In this document: piece by piece, positions 46,601-58,400 of the stretch | Position numbering within the stretch: position 1 is the stretch's first letter | Layout of the letters: every line of letters begins with the position of its first letter | NCBI GenBank assembly: GCA_965178125.1 | Contig: OZ237743.1 | Coordinates: forward strand, 124,001 to 188,000 | Direction: 5' to 3' | DNA length: 64,000 nucleotides | DNA from: Bilabrum cf. latius | Taxonomy: Eukaryota > Bigyra: Bicosoecida > Bigyra > Bicosoecida | The notes under the pieces: generated by a model | What the model was told of the DNA's origin: nothing | The model's database searches: none | What the model saw: the letters and a program-made list of their open reading frames with translations, nothing else | Program-made: the position numbers and the translations under genes

Positions 46601-49600
46601 GATTCACTGTGGGGGGCCGGCGTCCGAGTCACGCAGAAGCTGCTAGAGGGAGTGCCCTCGCCGGCTTTGATGAGACGCCTGGCCGAGAATGGTCGTGGGA
46701 AGGTGGTGCTCGACACGTTCATGGCTCTTGTGCCTACTAGTGCCCCTCTGTCCCCGATCGCCAGTGCGTTGCTTAACGCAGCTATCGAAGGCGCGATTGA
46801 CAAGGTGCAGATTGGCGTAATCGCGCAGCTGCACCGTTGCCTGCACCCGGGGGTCGTGCGCGCACTCAGTGATGCTGCCAAGCGGCATGCTTGGGTCGGC
46901 AGGGCACTCGCGCTGAACTCCAGCGTGCTTGCTGCAGCGGCGGAGGGCAAGGCTGCTGGCTTCGTGGCTGCCATTCGGGCCCTTCCTGCCGGCGCTCAGC
47001 TGACGGGAGGGGGGATTCAAGACGAGAACGAGTCCGGCTTGCTGGATGCCATGATCAAGCACGACTCGATCGCGCTCCTGGATCGCCTCCCAAGAAAGTA
47101 CCCCCTCGGATCCGCTGATTACTCGGATGTCAGCGCATGGTTCCAGCTGCTGGGAAAGAAGGACTCGGAATCAAAAATGTGGGTGCAGGCGCTGTCCAAC
47201 GCGCGGTCCAAGGCGGCAGTGGCAGCGGCCCTGCTGCAGTCCACTGCTCAAGGTACCGTGCTGCACGTGGCATCGAAGCGGCCAGGAGGCGTTGACGCGA
47301 TTGAAACCATGCTGGACGTGCTTGCCAGCGCGCCGTCAGCCAAAGTGGCGGGGCACGGGCCGCACGTGGGTGGCAATGTGATGCATGTTGCCGCTGCCGT
47401 TCTTCCGGGGGCTGCCCCTTTGCAAGATTTTCTGCAGAAGCTGCGTCGCTCCCTTGGTCGACGGGAGGACGTGCTTGCTGGGCTGCTCCAGCAGCGAGAC
47501 TGCAGCGGAAAGACGCCGCTGCACTACACCTGTGAGCACTCGCACGACCCCCGCACTGTGCAGCTGATGGTCGAGGCCGGCGCAAGCCCCATGCGAGCCT
47601 GACGGCACCGGCAGCACGCCGCTCATGACTGCAATCCGCTCCGGATCGGACCGGGTCGCGGCAGAGGTCATTCGCCTGGCACGGTAGGAGAGCCCCGTGA
47701 GTCTATCGTACGAAGATGCGACGGGAGCGACTGCGTTTTCTCTAGCTGCGGAGCACGCCTCTGTCACCTTGCTGAGGCTACTAGCACCTTCTGTCCCAAT
47801 GGATGTGCGCAATGCCTTTGACAGCATCGGGCGGAGCGCTGTCATGCTGGCCGCAGAGTCCGGCCGAGAAGACGTGCTGCAGGTGCTGGTGGAGGACCTC
47901 AAGTGCGACCCAAGCCTTCAGACTCCCGGACGAGTGCAGCTTCCCGTTCGAAACGCCAATGAAGACGACACAGCTCGCCGCATGCTCCCGGATGAAGAGG
48001 CCGGGAGCACGGCGCTGCACGTTGCGGCGCGCGCCGGATCCACATCATGCGTGCGAATGTTGTGTCAAATGGGTCTATCTATGTCTGCAAAGAACAGCAT
48101 AGAGGAGACCCCTGCCTACCTGCTGGTCCGTTCTGGACGACACGACGCCGTCGACATCCTGGTGGAGCTGGTGGGCCTCCCAGCTCGGGCTAGCCAATCC
48201 AGGCCAGGCAGTGCAGGCATCGCATCGGCGGGCGCAGGACCAAATATTGGTAAAGAAGATGTTTCGAGCTCAGTCATGCCCCTCGAGTTGTTCTCCAGCT
48301 GCATGGAAGCTGCAGCACACGCGGACGAAGGCCCCCTCATACTGCAGCTAGTTGAAATCGGTGTTGACCCGAATTCAGTTGCAACATTCGCGTTCGGCGG
48401 AAGCCCGCTGCACACCGCGGCGTAGCGGGGCAGCTGCAACGCAATCACTGCGCTGCTGTGCGCAGGGGCAGATCCTAGCATCCGAGACAAGCACGGTCGC
48501 ACGCCCCTTCACGTTGCAGCCGCGGCTGGGAAGCTCGGGGCCGCTCGCCTGCTGCTTGCAGAGCCTGGTCAGTGGGAAGACATTGACACCGAGGCGGGCC
48601 ACGCCGTGGATCACGCAACCGCCTTGGGTCTCGCGGTCAAGAGCAGGTCCGTTGGGATCGTTGCCCTGCTTCTCTCCGCGGGGGCCTCCCCGGACGTGCA
48701 CGACTCGTCCGGCAAGACGCCTCTATAGCACCTCGCCTTGGCCGCTGCCAGTGGAGTCGCATCAAGCGACGAAATAGACATGATGGCACTGCTAGAGGAG
48801 GCATCGAAGGTATTGGCTCCTTATGGCGACTCTGTGTCTGCCAAAGGGGCAGATGCAAGGACGATGACAAGCGCTGGTGAAGGAGCACGACCAGGTTTAG
48901 GGGCTGATTCAGTAGAGCCTGCTTCAGCAATTGTATCAGCTGGCGCACCAGCTGCAGTTTCTGTTCTATCTAACGTACCACCAGTCGTGATGCAGCGGAT
49001 CAAGCACGCTGAGAAACAACCAATGGTGCTGCAATGCATGGAGGCACGAGCAAGTGCTGGCAGTCATCTCGCGCCTTCGGCTGCATCGACCAACGCGGCA
49101 ATCGCAGGGTCCGACTTCCGAAGGTTTCGTGGATCCGCGATTGCGACAAAAGGGGAATCGGTCAGCCCAGTAAAGTATATTGCATCTAGCGCATTGGTCC
49201 CCACGGAATCATCAGCATCCTCCTCATCCCCGAAACCATCGGCAAGTTCGCCCATGGCCCGGGACTCTCTGCTAGGCCGTGCCTTGGGCAGCCCGCGCTC
49301 ACCCCCGGGGCCAACAGGTGAAGCGATGGCAAGTCCTCGATCTCACTACGATACCGGGCCGTCCCGCATCCACCAAGAGATAGCGGAGGGACTGGCCGAA
49401 AGCGAGTGTCCTTTCAGTGATGTGCTGCCCGTGGCCGCCGCACGGTGGCCACCCCTGGCACTGGGGCACAGCCCGAGGGCCTGGGGCATGCTCGTAGGCC
49501 GACTGGCAGCCACCGCAGGATCAAGTGGGGTGGACATGCTGTGCAGTCGCACTGCCAAGGACGGGGCCGTAGAAGACTTGTTGAGTGTGGGGCAGCACCT

Positions 49601-52313
49601 GCTGGACCTTGCCTCGATTCTGTAGTACGGTCGATCTCTGGAATGCGAACGGTTGCTAAAGGAAGCGACTCAGGCACTAGCTGCTGTGAGATTACCGTAG
49701 CTCCCTGTCTAGGCCGCAGGGACGATGTCCCGCTCTCCACCTGTCCTTCCCCCCTTGAGCGGCAGCGGCGCCATGTCGCCCAGGACTCGAGTGGCTCCTC
49801 TCAAGCTGCATGGGTTGAAGGGGGCCAGGGGTGCAGCGGGGTCCTCAGGTGCAGTGCCACTAAGGAGCCTATTGGGCGTGCTGCGGGTAGAGTGGCAGCG
49901 CGCACTTGCCAGGAAATTCCCTGATCATGACCCGCGAGAAACAGCCAGTAGCTTCCGGTCGGCGACTTTGCCATACGGGCTGCCGGATGAAGCAGTGGGG
50001 CACATCTAGAGGCGCTTTCAGAGCCTGTCTAGAACAGAATCAGAGCTTGGTTCGTCTTCGAATCTCATCGATCACCTGAGGCGGCTGGGAGACGGCCTAA
50101 GGTCATGCCGAGGCATTCCAACGAATGAGGCAGAGTGGGCTGGGGCCGCAGCTCTGTTGGGCGCGCTGCGAGTGGCGGTCCGTGCTCACTTCAGGATCGT
50201 GCCATACACGACCTAGCTCTTCGCCATCCTTGGACTGCTGGATGTGCGGTCTATGGGAGGGGTATGCAAGCCAGATGGCAAGGGCTAGGATGCGGCGGGG
50301 GCAGCCTCTACATCTGCTGCGACTGGCAGCTCTGCAGGATGCAGCTCGCGGTCTGCATCCTCAAATCATGAAGACAAATAGCTGAACCCTTCGGAGGCCA
50401 GAGGTCGAATCGCAGAGATCAGGACGGGTGAAGGCAAGTCCATCACTATTGCGCTGCTCGTTGCATACTTGGGTCTCTGCGGCAGGAATGTTGACGTCAT
50501 CACGTCGTCTCAGTATCTCGCACAGCGTGACGTTGAGCAGTTCTCCGGGTTCTACCGCTCTGTCGGTTTAACTAGCGGGCACATATGCACTCATAGCCCG
50601 GCACCCCAGCAATTCGAGCCGCAGGTGTTGTACGGCACCAACACGGACTTCGAGTTTGCAGTTCTCCGTAAGATGCTGCGCTGGCCAGGGGCCGGTGTGA
50701 CGCGCACTGGTGAAGCGAGGCCAGCCGACGCAGTGGTGGTGGACGAGGTCGATAACTTGCTGCTGGACACGGCCGCTTCCCCTGCTCGGCTGGCCGCGCC
50801 CTCTGTGCACAACACCTCCTGGTGTTTCAAGCCGATATTGGAAGCAGTCCGCGCTGGAGTGCGCGAATCAGATGCGGTGCGGGCTGCGCTTACTTCCTTC
50901 ATGGGTGGCCGCATGGCCTCTGTTGCAAGGCGCTTCGAGGACTCCTAGCTGAACCAGTGGGTGCAGTCCGCTCGAGCCGCAGAACAAAAGACGCGGAACA
51001 AGGACTATGTGGTGCAGGACGGAAAGGTGGTCATTGTCGACTATTCCAATACGGGGCAGCTCAGATACGGCTCGCGCTGGTCCCAGGGGATCCACGAGTT
51101 TGTCGAAGCCAAGGAGGGCCTGGAGCCCGAATCGGCCAACCTGACTATCGCTTCGCTGGCGCACCCAAGCTTTTTCAGCAGGTATGATCTGCTGCTGGGA
51201 GTCACTGGAACCATGGGAGCGAAGGAGGAGAGGCAGGAAGTCGCGGGTGTCTATAAGTGCCTTTCGTTCGACGTTCCCACGCACAGGCCCCGCCGGCTGC
51301 GGCAGCTACCGATGGTCTTGCACGACGTCCCGACCCGCCGCGAGTTTGGACAGCGCGTGATTGAAGCTGCCAGCGCCGAAGCAGACAAGGGTCGGCCCGT
51401 GCTCGTTTTGTGCCTCTCTCTGCAAGATACGGTGCTGCTGCGCGAGCTGGCTGCAGCCGTCAGGCTGCCCAAGGTGCAGCTGCTGACCAAGGTCCAGGAC
51501 GAGGACGAGGAGCTGGTCGTGATGCGAGCCGGGGCCCCGGGGACCGTGACCATCGCTACGAATGCTGCTGGGCGAGGGACCGACATTCGACTCACACCAG
51601 AGTCTGTGGAGGCGGGGGGGCTCCACGTCATCGTCTCATTTCTTCCTGACAACCTGCGGGTGGAGGAGCAGGGTATCGGACGCGCTGGCAGGCAGGGGCA
51701 GCCGGGTACTGCCCAGCTGCTGCTTGACCTGCAGCGAGACCCCGGCGCAAGAGCTGTCACCAATGGAATGACGATGTTGCCGATGATCCGACATACTCTG
51801 GACGAACCGAAGCTGCGATCCATGCGCGATGACCACGTCAAGAGAGTGTCTGCGTATCGCAGTAAGCTGGCAGCCAAGGAAAAGGAGCGGTTTGCGGTCA
51901 TGGCTGCCTTCGAGCGAGATCTTGCGACTCTCGAGGGAGCCCAGTCATTGAGTAGCAGCGCGCAGGCTAGCAAGCAGCCAGCAGCGGCATCATCGTCTAC
52001 AGCATCCTCTGCGTCGGCCTCCACAGCTACAGCCCCGTCCACTGGGACAGCTCCAAGACTACGGCAAGTGCTTCTTTCCCAAGGGCGGGCGCTCCTTGCC
52101 GATCCCAAGCGGCTGCGCGGCGGCGCTGTGTAGGTGGTGCTGCAGCAGTGGGGCGTGCTGTTTGACGCAATTTGCGACAGCGACAGCGCTTCTGGTGGTG
52201 TGGGTGAGGATGGTGGCGCAATTAAGAAGTCGCCGGCAGCCCGCTATGAGGCTTGGCGGGCCGATTGGATCCCAGCTGCACCACAATAGTGGCTTGAAGG
52301 TTTAGCTACTTGA
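40691..52313 (+). CDS. Giant ankyrin-repeat protein with SecA-type ATPase domain
   Basis: The ~3873-residue product needs one +1 frame change at ~47600. The start is uncertain (40691 or 40817). N-terminal part: basic, then a Gly-Gly-Ser tract (41412-41512) and an unrecognised domain. A coiled coil follows (about 43380-43900). Ankyrin repeats run from about 44700 to 48720, for example FGLTPMHHAAACGSISGVRA and RTPLHVAAAAGK. The C-terminal SecA-like motor has the Q motif at 50214 (TAG), Walker A RTGEGKS (50421-50441), DEVD (50742-50753), then VTGTMGA and TVTIATNAAGRGTDI with GRAGRQGQPG. SecA motors normally move proteins across bacterial or plastid membranes; in this fusion the substrate is unknown. 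About 19 in-frame TAGs occur, and TGA ends the gene at 52311-52313. It converges on the DUF3638 gene 185 bp away. Confidence 0.8.
41412..41512 (+). repeat. GGGGGAAGC nonamer tandem repeat (Gly-Gly-Ser linker)
   Basis: Seven perfect 9-bp units followed by variant GGCGGCGGAAGC units encode a flexible GGS/GGGS linker in the SecA-ankyrin protein. Confidence 0.85.
47594..47606 (+). other. +1 frame-change site in the ankyrin-SecA gene
   Basis: The upstream frame runs ...GCC TGA at 47600-47602 within an ankyrin repeat (GASPMRA). Skipping the single T at 47600 continues GAC GGC ACC GGC AGC ACG CCG CTC (DGTGSTPL), which completes the repeat exactly. It is either a real +1 recoding site (GCC-TGA-C) or a one-base insertion or assembly error. 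No GT-AG intron fits. Confidence 0.7.
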
Positions 52314-52498
52314 CCGATCCACCATGAGCTGCGCAATCAATTCATGAAAAATCTTTGAATCTTTCCAAAACAAGTGTGCACCACAAGAGCAGCGTGCCCG
52401 TCACACTACACTCTGTCTCAGAGGCTCCACACGCTGCTAACCAAAATCGTGCGTGCCTCTTTCCCTCGCACCACAGCGGCAAGTACCTGCTTCCCAGC
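52314..52498. other. Convergent intergenic spacer
   Basis: 185 bp separating the TGA of the ankyrin-SecA gene from the TAA of the DUF3638 gene. It presumably carries both 3' ends. Confidence 0.4.
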
Positions 52499-55400
52499 TT
52501 ACGCGCGCGCAGGGGGCGCCAGCGCGCGCTGTAGCTCCCGAATGGACACGAAGCTGTCTGCATCCGCGTCTGCAGCTCTCAGCACCTCCACAACTTCGGC
52601 GTCCGGCATGGGCAGATTCAGTCTGCCCACAAGATCTGGGAGGTCTGCCACGAGCAAGCGACCTGCCTTGCTGACGTCTAGTTGGCGGAACAGCTCGTCC
52701 GGGTCCCAGCCCTTTGCTCGTAGGGCATTTCTCACCTTCTGTACTCGCTGCTCACTGTCATGCAGCGCTCTTGAGTCCCGAACGGTAAGCAGCTTGGCCA
52801 TGGGTGAGCCAACCCACTCGACCGCCCCGGTCCGACGACGCAGGCACAGGCGCTCGAAGAACAGTTTCCGATCAGGGGTTGGAACCTTGCCGATCTGCTC
52901 TAGCGCGGCCGCAGCTGCTTCATCTGGCAAGTGCAAGTCGCAGTTGATGAATTTCCCGAGAGCGATGCGGACGTCGGAGCCGGGTGCTTTGGTGACCTTC
53001 GGCCTGCCGGCTGCATCTATGAGGGTGGAAATGGGGATGTTCCAGAGCTGTAGCTGCCCAAACCGCGAGTCCCCAGTTGCAGAAAGCTTGCAATCGAGGT
53101 GAATGGCTCGCCTTACGGCCTCTGCCTCGGCCAGCGAAAGGATGACCATGGGTGTCGGTGTCCCGAGACCCTGCCCGCCTGCAGCTGCCGTCTCGCGCGA
53201 GTCGTCGAAGGTCATGCCTACTCTGGCAATCTTGACGCTGTATTGCGGCAGGTTTGTGGCCTCCTGCAACGTGAATCGTTCAGTGAGCAGCATCCCTGGT
53301 GCGAGAGCGGAGAGCTTGGGCGCGTCGTCATCCACCTTCCAAGTCGATGCCTGAAAGGCAGAGCCGCCCAATGCCTCGCGGAGGGTCTTCTCCGCACCTT
53401 GAGCATCCCGTCTTGCTACGGCCGACTGGATGGCGGAGATTTTGGTCCTCAGCTCATCGATGCTCCAGGGCTTTGGCTCCGGTAGCTCCATGTCTGGCCG
53501 CTTGTACCAGTTCACCTGCGAATATGGCACAGCAAGCAAATAATGTAAAAGGGACAAAAATGCAGCTAGCGTTGCATTGGGGTCGAGACTAGCAAATAGG
53601 TGTGCAGTGTATATGCGTAAGATGAGCAGGAAGACCAATCCATCTCTGTCTCACATACTACAGCTCCTTCTCCTGGTCCTGCTCTCGCTCTGCCTCTTGC
53701 AGCACTTCCTGCTCCTGCTCCTACTCCTGGTCGAAGTTGTCCGCCCGCTTCGCGGCCGTGCCACCCCCACTGGTCCCATGCGCGTTGCGCTCTAGCACCG
53801 CGTCAATCCTTCGCTCCGCTATGCCTCCCCTCACGAAACCATAGAGCTCATCTCGAGCCCAGGACGCGAGAGAGACCAGAGATGCCGACTCCTGACCAGT
53901 ACCGCCTGCGCCGGCCTCCGTCGGAAGCCTCGGGGTAAAGTCCACACTCTCCCTGAAGACTGCCACCCTCTGCAGCACCTCCCGGTACTGCAGCACCAAC
54001 CCCTGCTTTGCGTACTGCCGCCCCTGGATCCCATACATCTCCAACAGGTCGTCAAAGGCCGCCCGCCTCCACACGTTCGACAAGTCCTGCTTGCACAGCT
54101 GCTGGAACTGCAAGCTCTCGTGCTCGATGCTATTGCGCACCAGCCAGCCCATCACGCTCCGGATCTTGGGATCACGAGCGAAAGCTTCCGCGCCAACTGC
54201 CTGCTTTACCAGCCCCTGCACCTCTGGCACCACACACAACCGGATGGTCTGTCCCTTTGCAATGCCTCTCATGCGCCAGGCCGCCTGAGCGGCGTCCCTG
54301 AATGTGCAGTCCTTGCCAAGGGTGAGCACGGCGCGAGCATTGGGAGCCTGCTTGATGTCTGTGCCTGTCGTGTGCGCGTGAGAGTATATGCAGAAGCGGC
54401 GATCCTTGGGCAGGCCTGCCTCGTCCAAAGGCACCGGCTCAGCTTTGCCCCGAACCAGTACCATCTTGTGGTTGTCCTCGTCCATGTAGACGCAGCCCTG
54501 CATCGTTTGCAGCCCCACCCGTAGCATGTAGGCCGCCGCCTGCCTGTTATTCATCCCGGTAATCAGCGCGCCGGCGTCGATGAGAGCGTGGAAAGGAGGG
54601 TGCGCATTCGCGATCGATTTCAGCAGGCCAGGCACGGTCCACTCGCGACCGGGAATCAGCTCGTCGCTGGAGTCCCACACCACTTGCGGGTCCGTCAGCA
54701 CGTCGAGGAACCTTCCCTCCGAACCCGGCTCGAAGTCGCACTCGCCCAGGTCCAGGGGAGCCAGGGCAGAGGGCGTTCCCGAGAAGCCGTACCTGGCGCC
54801 AAAGAGGCAGTCGGACCCTAGGTCCACGCCAGAAGAGGAAAACTTGGCCTCCTTGTGGGTAGTCACCTCGGGAAACACGTATTTTACCATCCACATGCGG
54901 ACCATGGGCCCGAACAACCGGAACAGCCGGCACGCATCGGCCATCTGTTCCGGATCTGACGGCTGCATGAACTCCAGGGGCGCGATATCTGGAGGACCCA
55001 GCTGCGCCTCCGAATAGGCAGCTTCTGAGATTCCGAGCGCTTCAGCACTCGGAAGTTGGATCGCAGTCTTGGCTTTGGCCTAGTCCAAGCTGGCCGTCCT
55101 CTGCCTGACTCGGGCAGCCTCAATCGCCCGCCAAGCCGCGCCGTACCTAGACAGCCACACCGTCCTTGCATCATCTGTCCAGTGGCCAAACTCGATCCGA
55201 GAGGGTCTCTGGCGGTGTGGCCCACTTTCGCACCCCATTTGAAACCTCTGGTGCTAGATGATCCGCGCCACGTGCCTGGGCATGAGCCCCTCATTGAGGT
55301 AGGCGGCTGTTGTGATCCCGATGAGGCAGTCGGGCTGAGCGAAGGAAGACATCTCGGAGGGGACGTCCTTCCCCACGAATGGCACGGCTGTCTTTAACCT

Positions 55401-58400
55401 CTCCTTTCCCAGCCCGTTCCCACCCAGTTCTTCCATCCGCTTGATGTCACCTGGCCGAAGCAGGCCGTACGTAACCCGGTCCACCTTGCCTAGCACGTGC
55501 GCCAGCAGGCTGTCGAGCCAGTCCAGAACGATCTTTAGCGACGCCTTGCCTGTTGGGCCAAGTTTTGGAGCAACTCGTTTGAGGGCCTACTGCGCCTGCT
55601 CATCAGTTGTGCTGGGGTCCGCCTGTAGCACCAGCGAAAGGTCAGCGCCAGAGACAGGAACAGCTTTGCTCTTGTCAGTCGTCAGGGCTCCGCAGCTCAT
55701 GAGCCACCAGACGGACCACTCCGCTGCTGCTGGCCTGAGCTCGGCGTGGTAGAAGTCCTTGCTCAGTAGCACCAGGTGAGGCGAGGACTGCAGGACGCGT
55801 TGCTCCAGTCCGGCTCGAATCACCCTGCGAAGCCGATCCATTGGTCCTCGCCCGCTCCTCATCTGGCGCAGCTTGGCTTCATCCGCAAGGTGCTCGTCCG
55901 CAGCACCTGGCGTGCCCGCGCCTGCTCCGGACTCCGCCCCCAAGGAATGCTCACCTCCTCTATTGCCACCTACAAGGGCGCAAGATTTCGGATCCCCGGC
56001 TCCTTCCAGCAAGGCTGCCATCGTGACGGTCTCCAGAAGATCAACGACATAGGTCCACCTGAATGGCCTAGGCTGCAGCGTCACGTTCTTGCCAGCGGGA
56101 TACAGCAGCTCCGACTTGAGCGGGCTTAGGATCATGTCCACCTCATCCATCAGCAAGCGACCACCCTGCGACTTGCCAAAGAGGTCAGTGATCTTTGCCA
56201 GCTCCTTCGCAGCTTCCAATGACTGCTGCTTGCTATCGTCTGACTAGCCTCCCGCCACACCCTTGCCGTCAGTACCAGCGCCGTACCCGGCTTGCTCGAT
56301 GAAGAGAAGCTGCATTGACTTGACGGCACCCGGACTGGTAAGCACCACGCCGCGCTGCTCTGCCGTATCCTCTAGTTTGCGACGCAAGGCGCCGAGGACT
56401 TCAACGCTGTCTGCAGAGTTTCTGTTGAAACCAAACGTGACGACCCGCTTTGGCATAATTCGAGCAAACGCGGCCCACATGAGGTCTTGCGTCTGGGCAA
56501 GCAGTGCAGGAGGGCACATCACTGCTGCGAGGCGCTTCCCATCCGCCATTGCGAGAACGAGGAACACAGTAAGGAAAGCCGTCTTGCCACTGCCCATCGC
56601 AAGGGAACGAACTTTGCTCTGCACGCCCGATCCGGACGGATCCAGCTGCCTAACGTAAGCTTCCAGGGCCGAAATGTCGGGCACGCCGTCCTCGTCCACA
56701 GGGACCGGGGCCTAGGAGGAACTGCCGCCTCTGAAGGACGCTTGTCTGGCGGCTGATTGCTTTGAACCAGCCGGTCCATCAGCTGCAAGCTCGCCGCGCT
56801 GGAATTGCATGGACCCAGGCAGACCGTAGAGGGGGACGCAAGCCTCTTCGCAGAAGCGACACGCCACCTCCACCTAAGCCCTGCGAAGCAGCCAGCCGTT
56901 GATGAGCTCCATCATGAGGAATCTCGAGTCCATGGATACTTCTTGCACTTCTGCGGCGCCTGCAGCCCCCTGTTCCAACTCTTTGAATTGCAGAGGCACG
57001 TCAGGAAACCTCGAGGCAAAGCTCCTAAAGCCCCTGATAGACGCAGCTAGGTCCTGCTGGGCGTATAAGAGAGCCTGTAAAGCCTCATCCGATACGGACT
57101 AGCGACCTGCAGCGGCTGCTGGGGACCCACCATGACCACTGCATGCCTTCTTGAGCATTGCTACCAGTCGCTGCGCCAGCCCAATGCACCGGTTGGCCTG
57201 CGACACGCGGTTGGCCTTGAGTGCCAATGCGTGCGTGCACTCGAGGGCAGCATGCACCTTTTCCCCGGGCATGCAGGGGTTCATGTTGAAGAGATCGAGC
57301 TCTGGGCGTGAGCTGAGTAGAGTGCCCAATAACAACTCGTCCCAGACGAGTGCGCGCTGTTTGGCCATTCGCTCAAGTCGAGTCCGTACTACCAACACAG
57401 TGGTACGCATGCTGTCGCTTCCAGCGCCCGATGCTGCAGCCCCTGCATCCCCCTGTTCATCCTGGTGGTCATCGAGGCGATTCAATGCAGCCAGCACTGA
57501 CGACAATCCCCTGCGCACATCGTCCAGGTCTGTTTGCCGCATCGCAACAAGCTCGACAAGGAGCTCCTGAAGCGTATTCAGTGCGCTGCCTGCTATGCTT
57601 GGCAGCTCGCCACAAGTTGGGAACCGCTATTTCAAGGTCCCAGCGTCAACGACCATGCACGCCATTGCCTCTTGCTACCTAGAAGCCACGATGCTCTTGT
57701 ATGTAGCGCACGAATCTTCCAGCCTATCAATCATAGAGTCGGCCACGAAAGACTTTTCGATAGGCTCCCCTGTGCCTTTGTCGAATGGCAGTTTTCCGGG
57801 CGGAACGCGGACGCTTGCCTGGGTTGCAGACAGCTGGGTTGTGTACCTCTCCGCAAGACGCCCCATGGGCATCGTTGCAAACTAGGCCAGATCGAGCTTG
57901 CTAAGCTCGACGTCCATACCGAGGCTCTGGTGCTTGTCACTTGAAGAGCCTGCGGCAGCGGATGATGTGCCTACTCGGCGGTCAAATGCCCGTAGAACCA
58001 ACGGTTTGTCCGGGCACGTGTCAAAGCAGCTGGGAGGCTCAGGCGGTAGCATATCAGACGTGACGAGCACAGCGGGGTTGTCTGCCTTCGTGGGCTTCGG
58101 CACAGGACCAGTAGGCCCAAATGAAAGGAACGTGTCGGTACGGCTGGAACCCCCCGATTTGCGCTCAATGCGCTTCTTTGGGCCGTCAACAAACGCCGAG
58201 AACCACGACTTTACCCATGACGATGTCTCCGGGCGATCCGTGTATTTCCCCAGAGGCTATGGAGGCAGTGGCCACCCGCTCGACGCGCCGTCTGTGGCCG
58301 TGGTGCCATCACAGTTGATGGATCCAGCCACAGCAGCAACGTACCAGGGGACGATCTTTCTTGAACTGACCGAAGTAGGCACGCTCCAGTCGGACTGCTT

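Noticed and set aside
40691-52313. Bacterial contaminant or endosymbiont origin for the SecA-like gene
   Set aside because: Same TAG usage, same GC and repeat style as the clearly eukaryotic neighbours, and fusion to ankyrin repeats.
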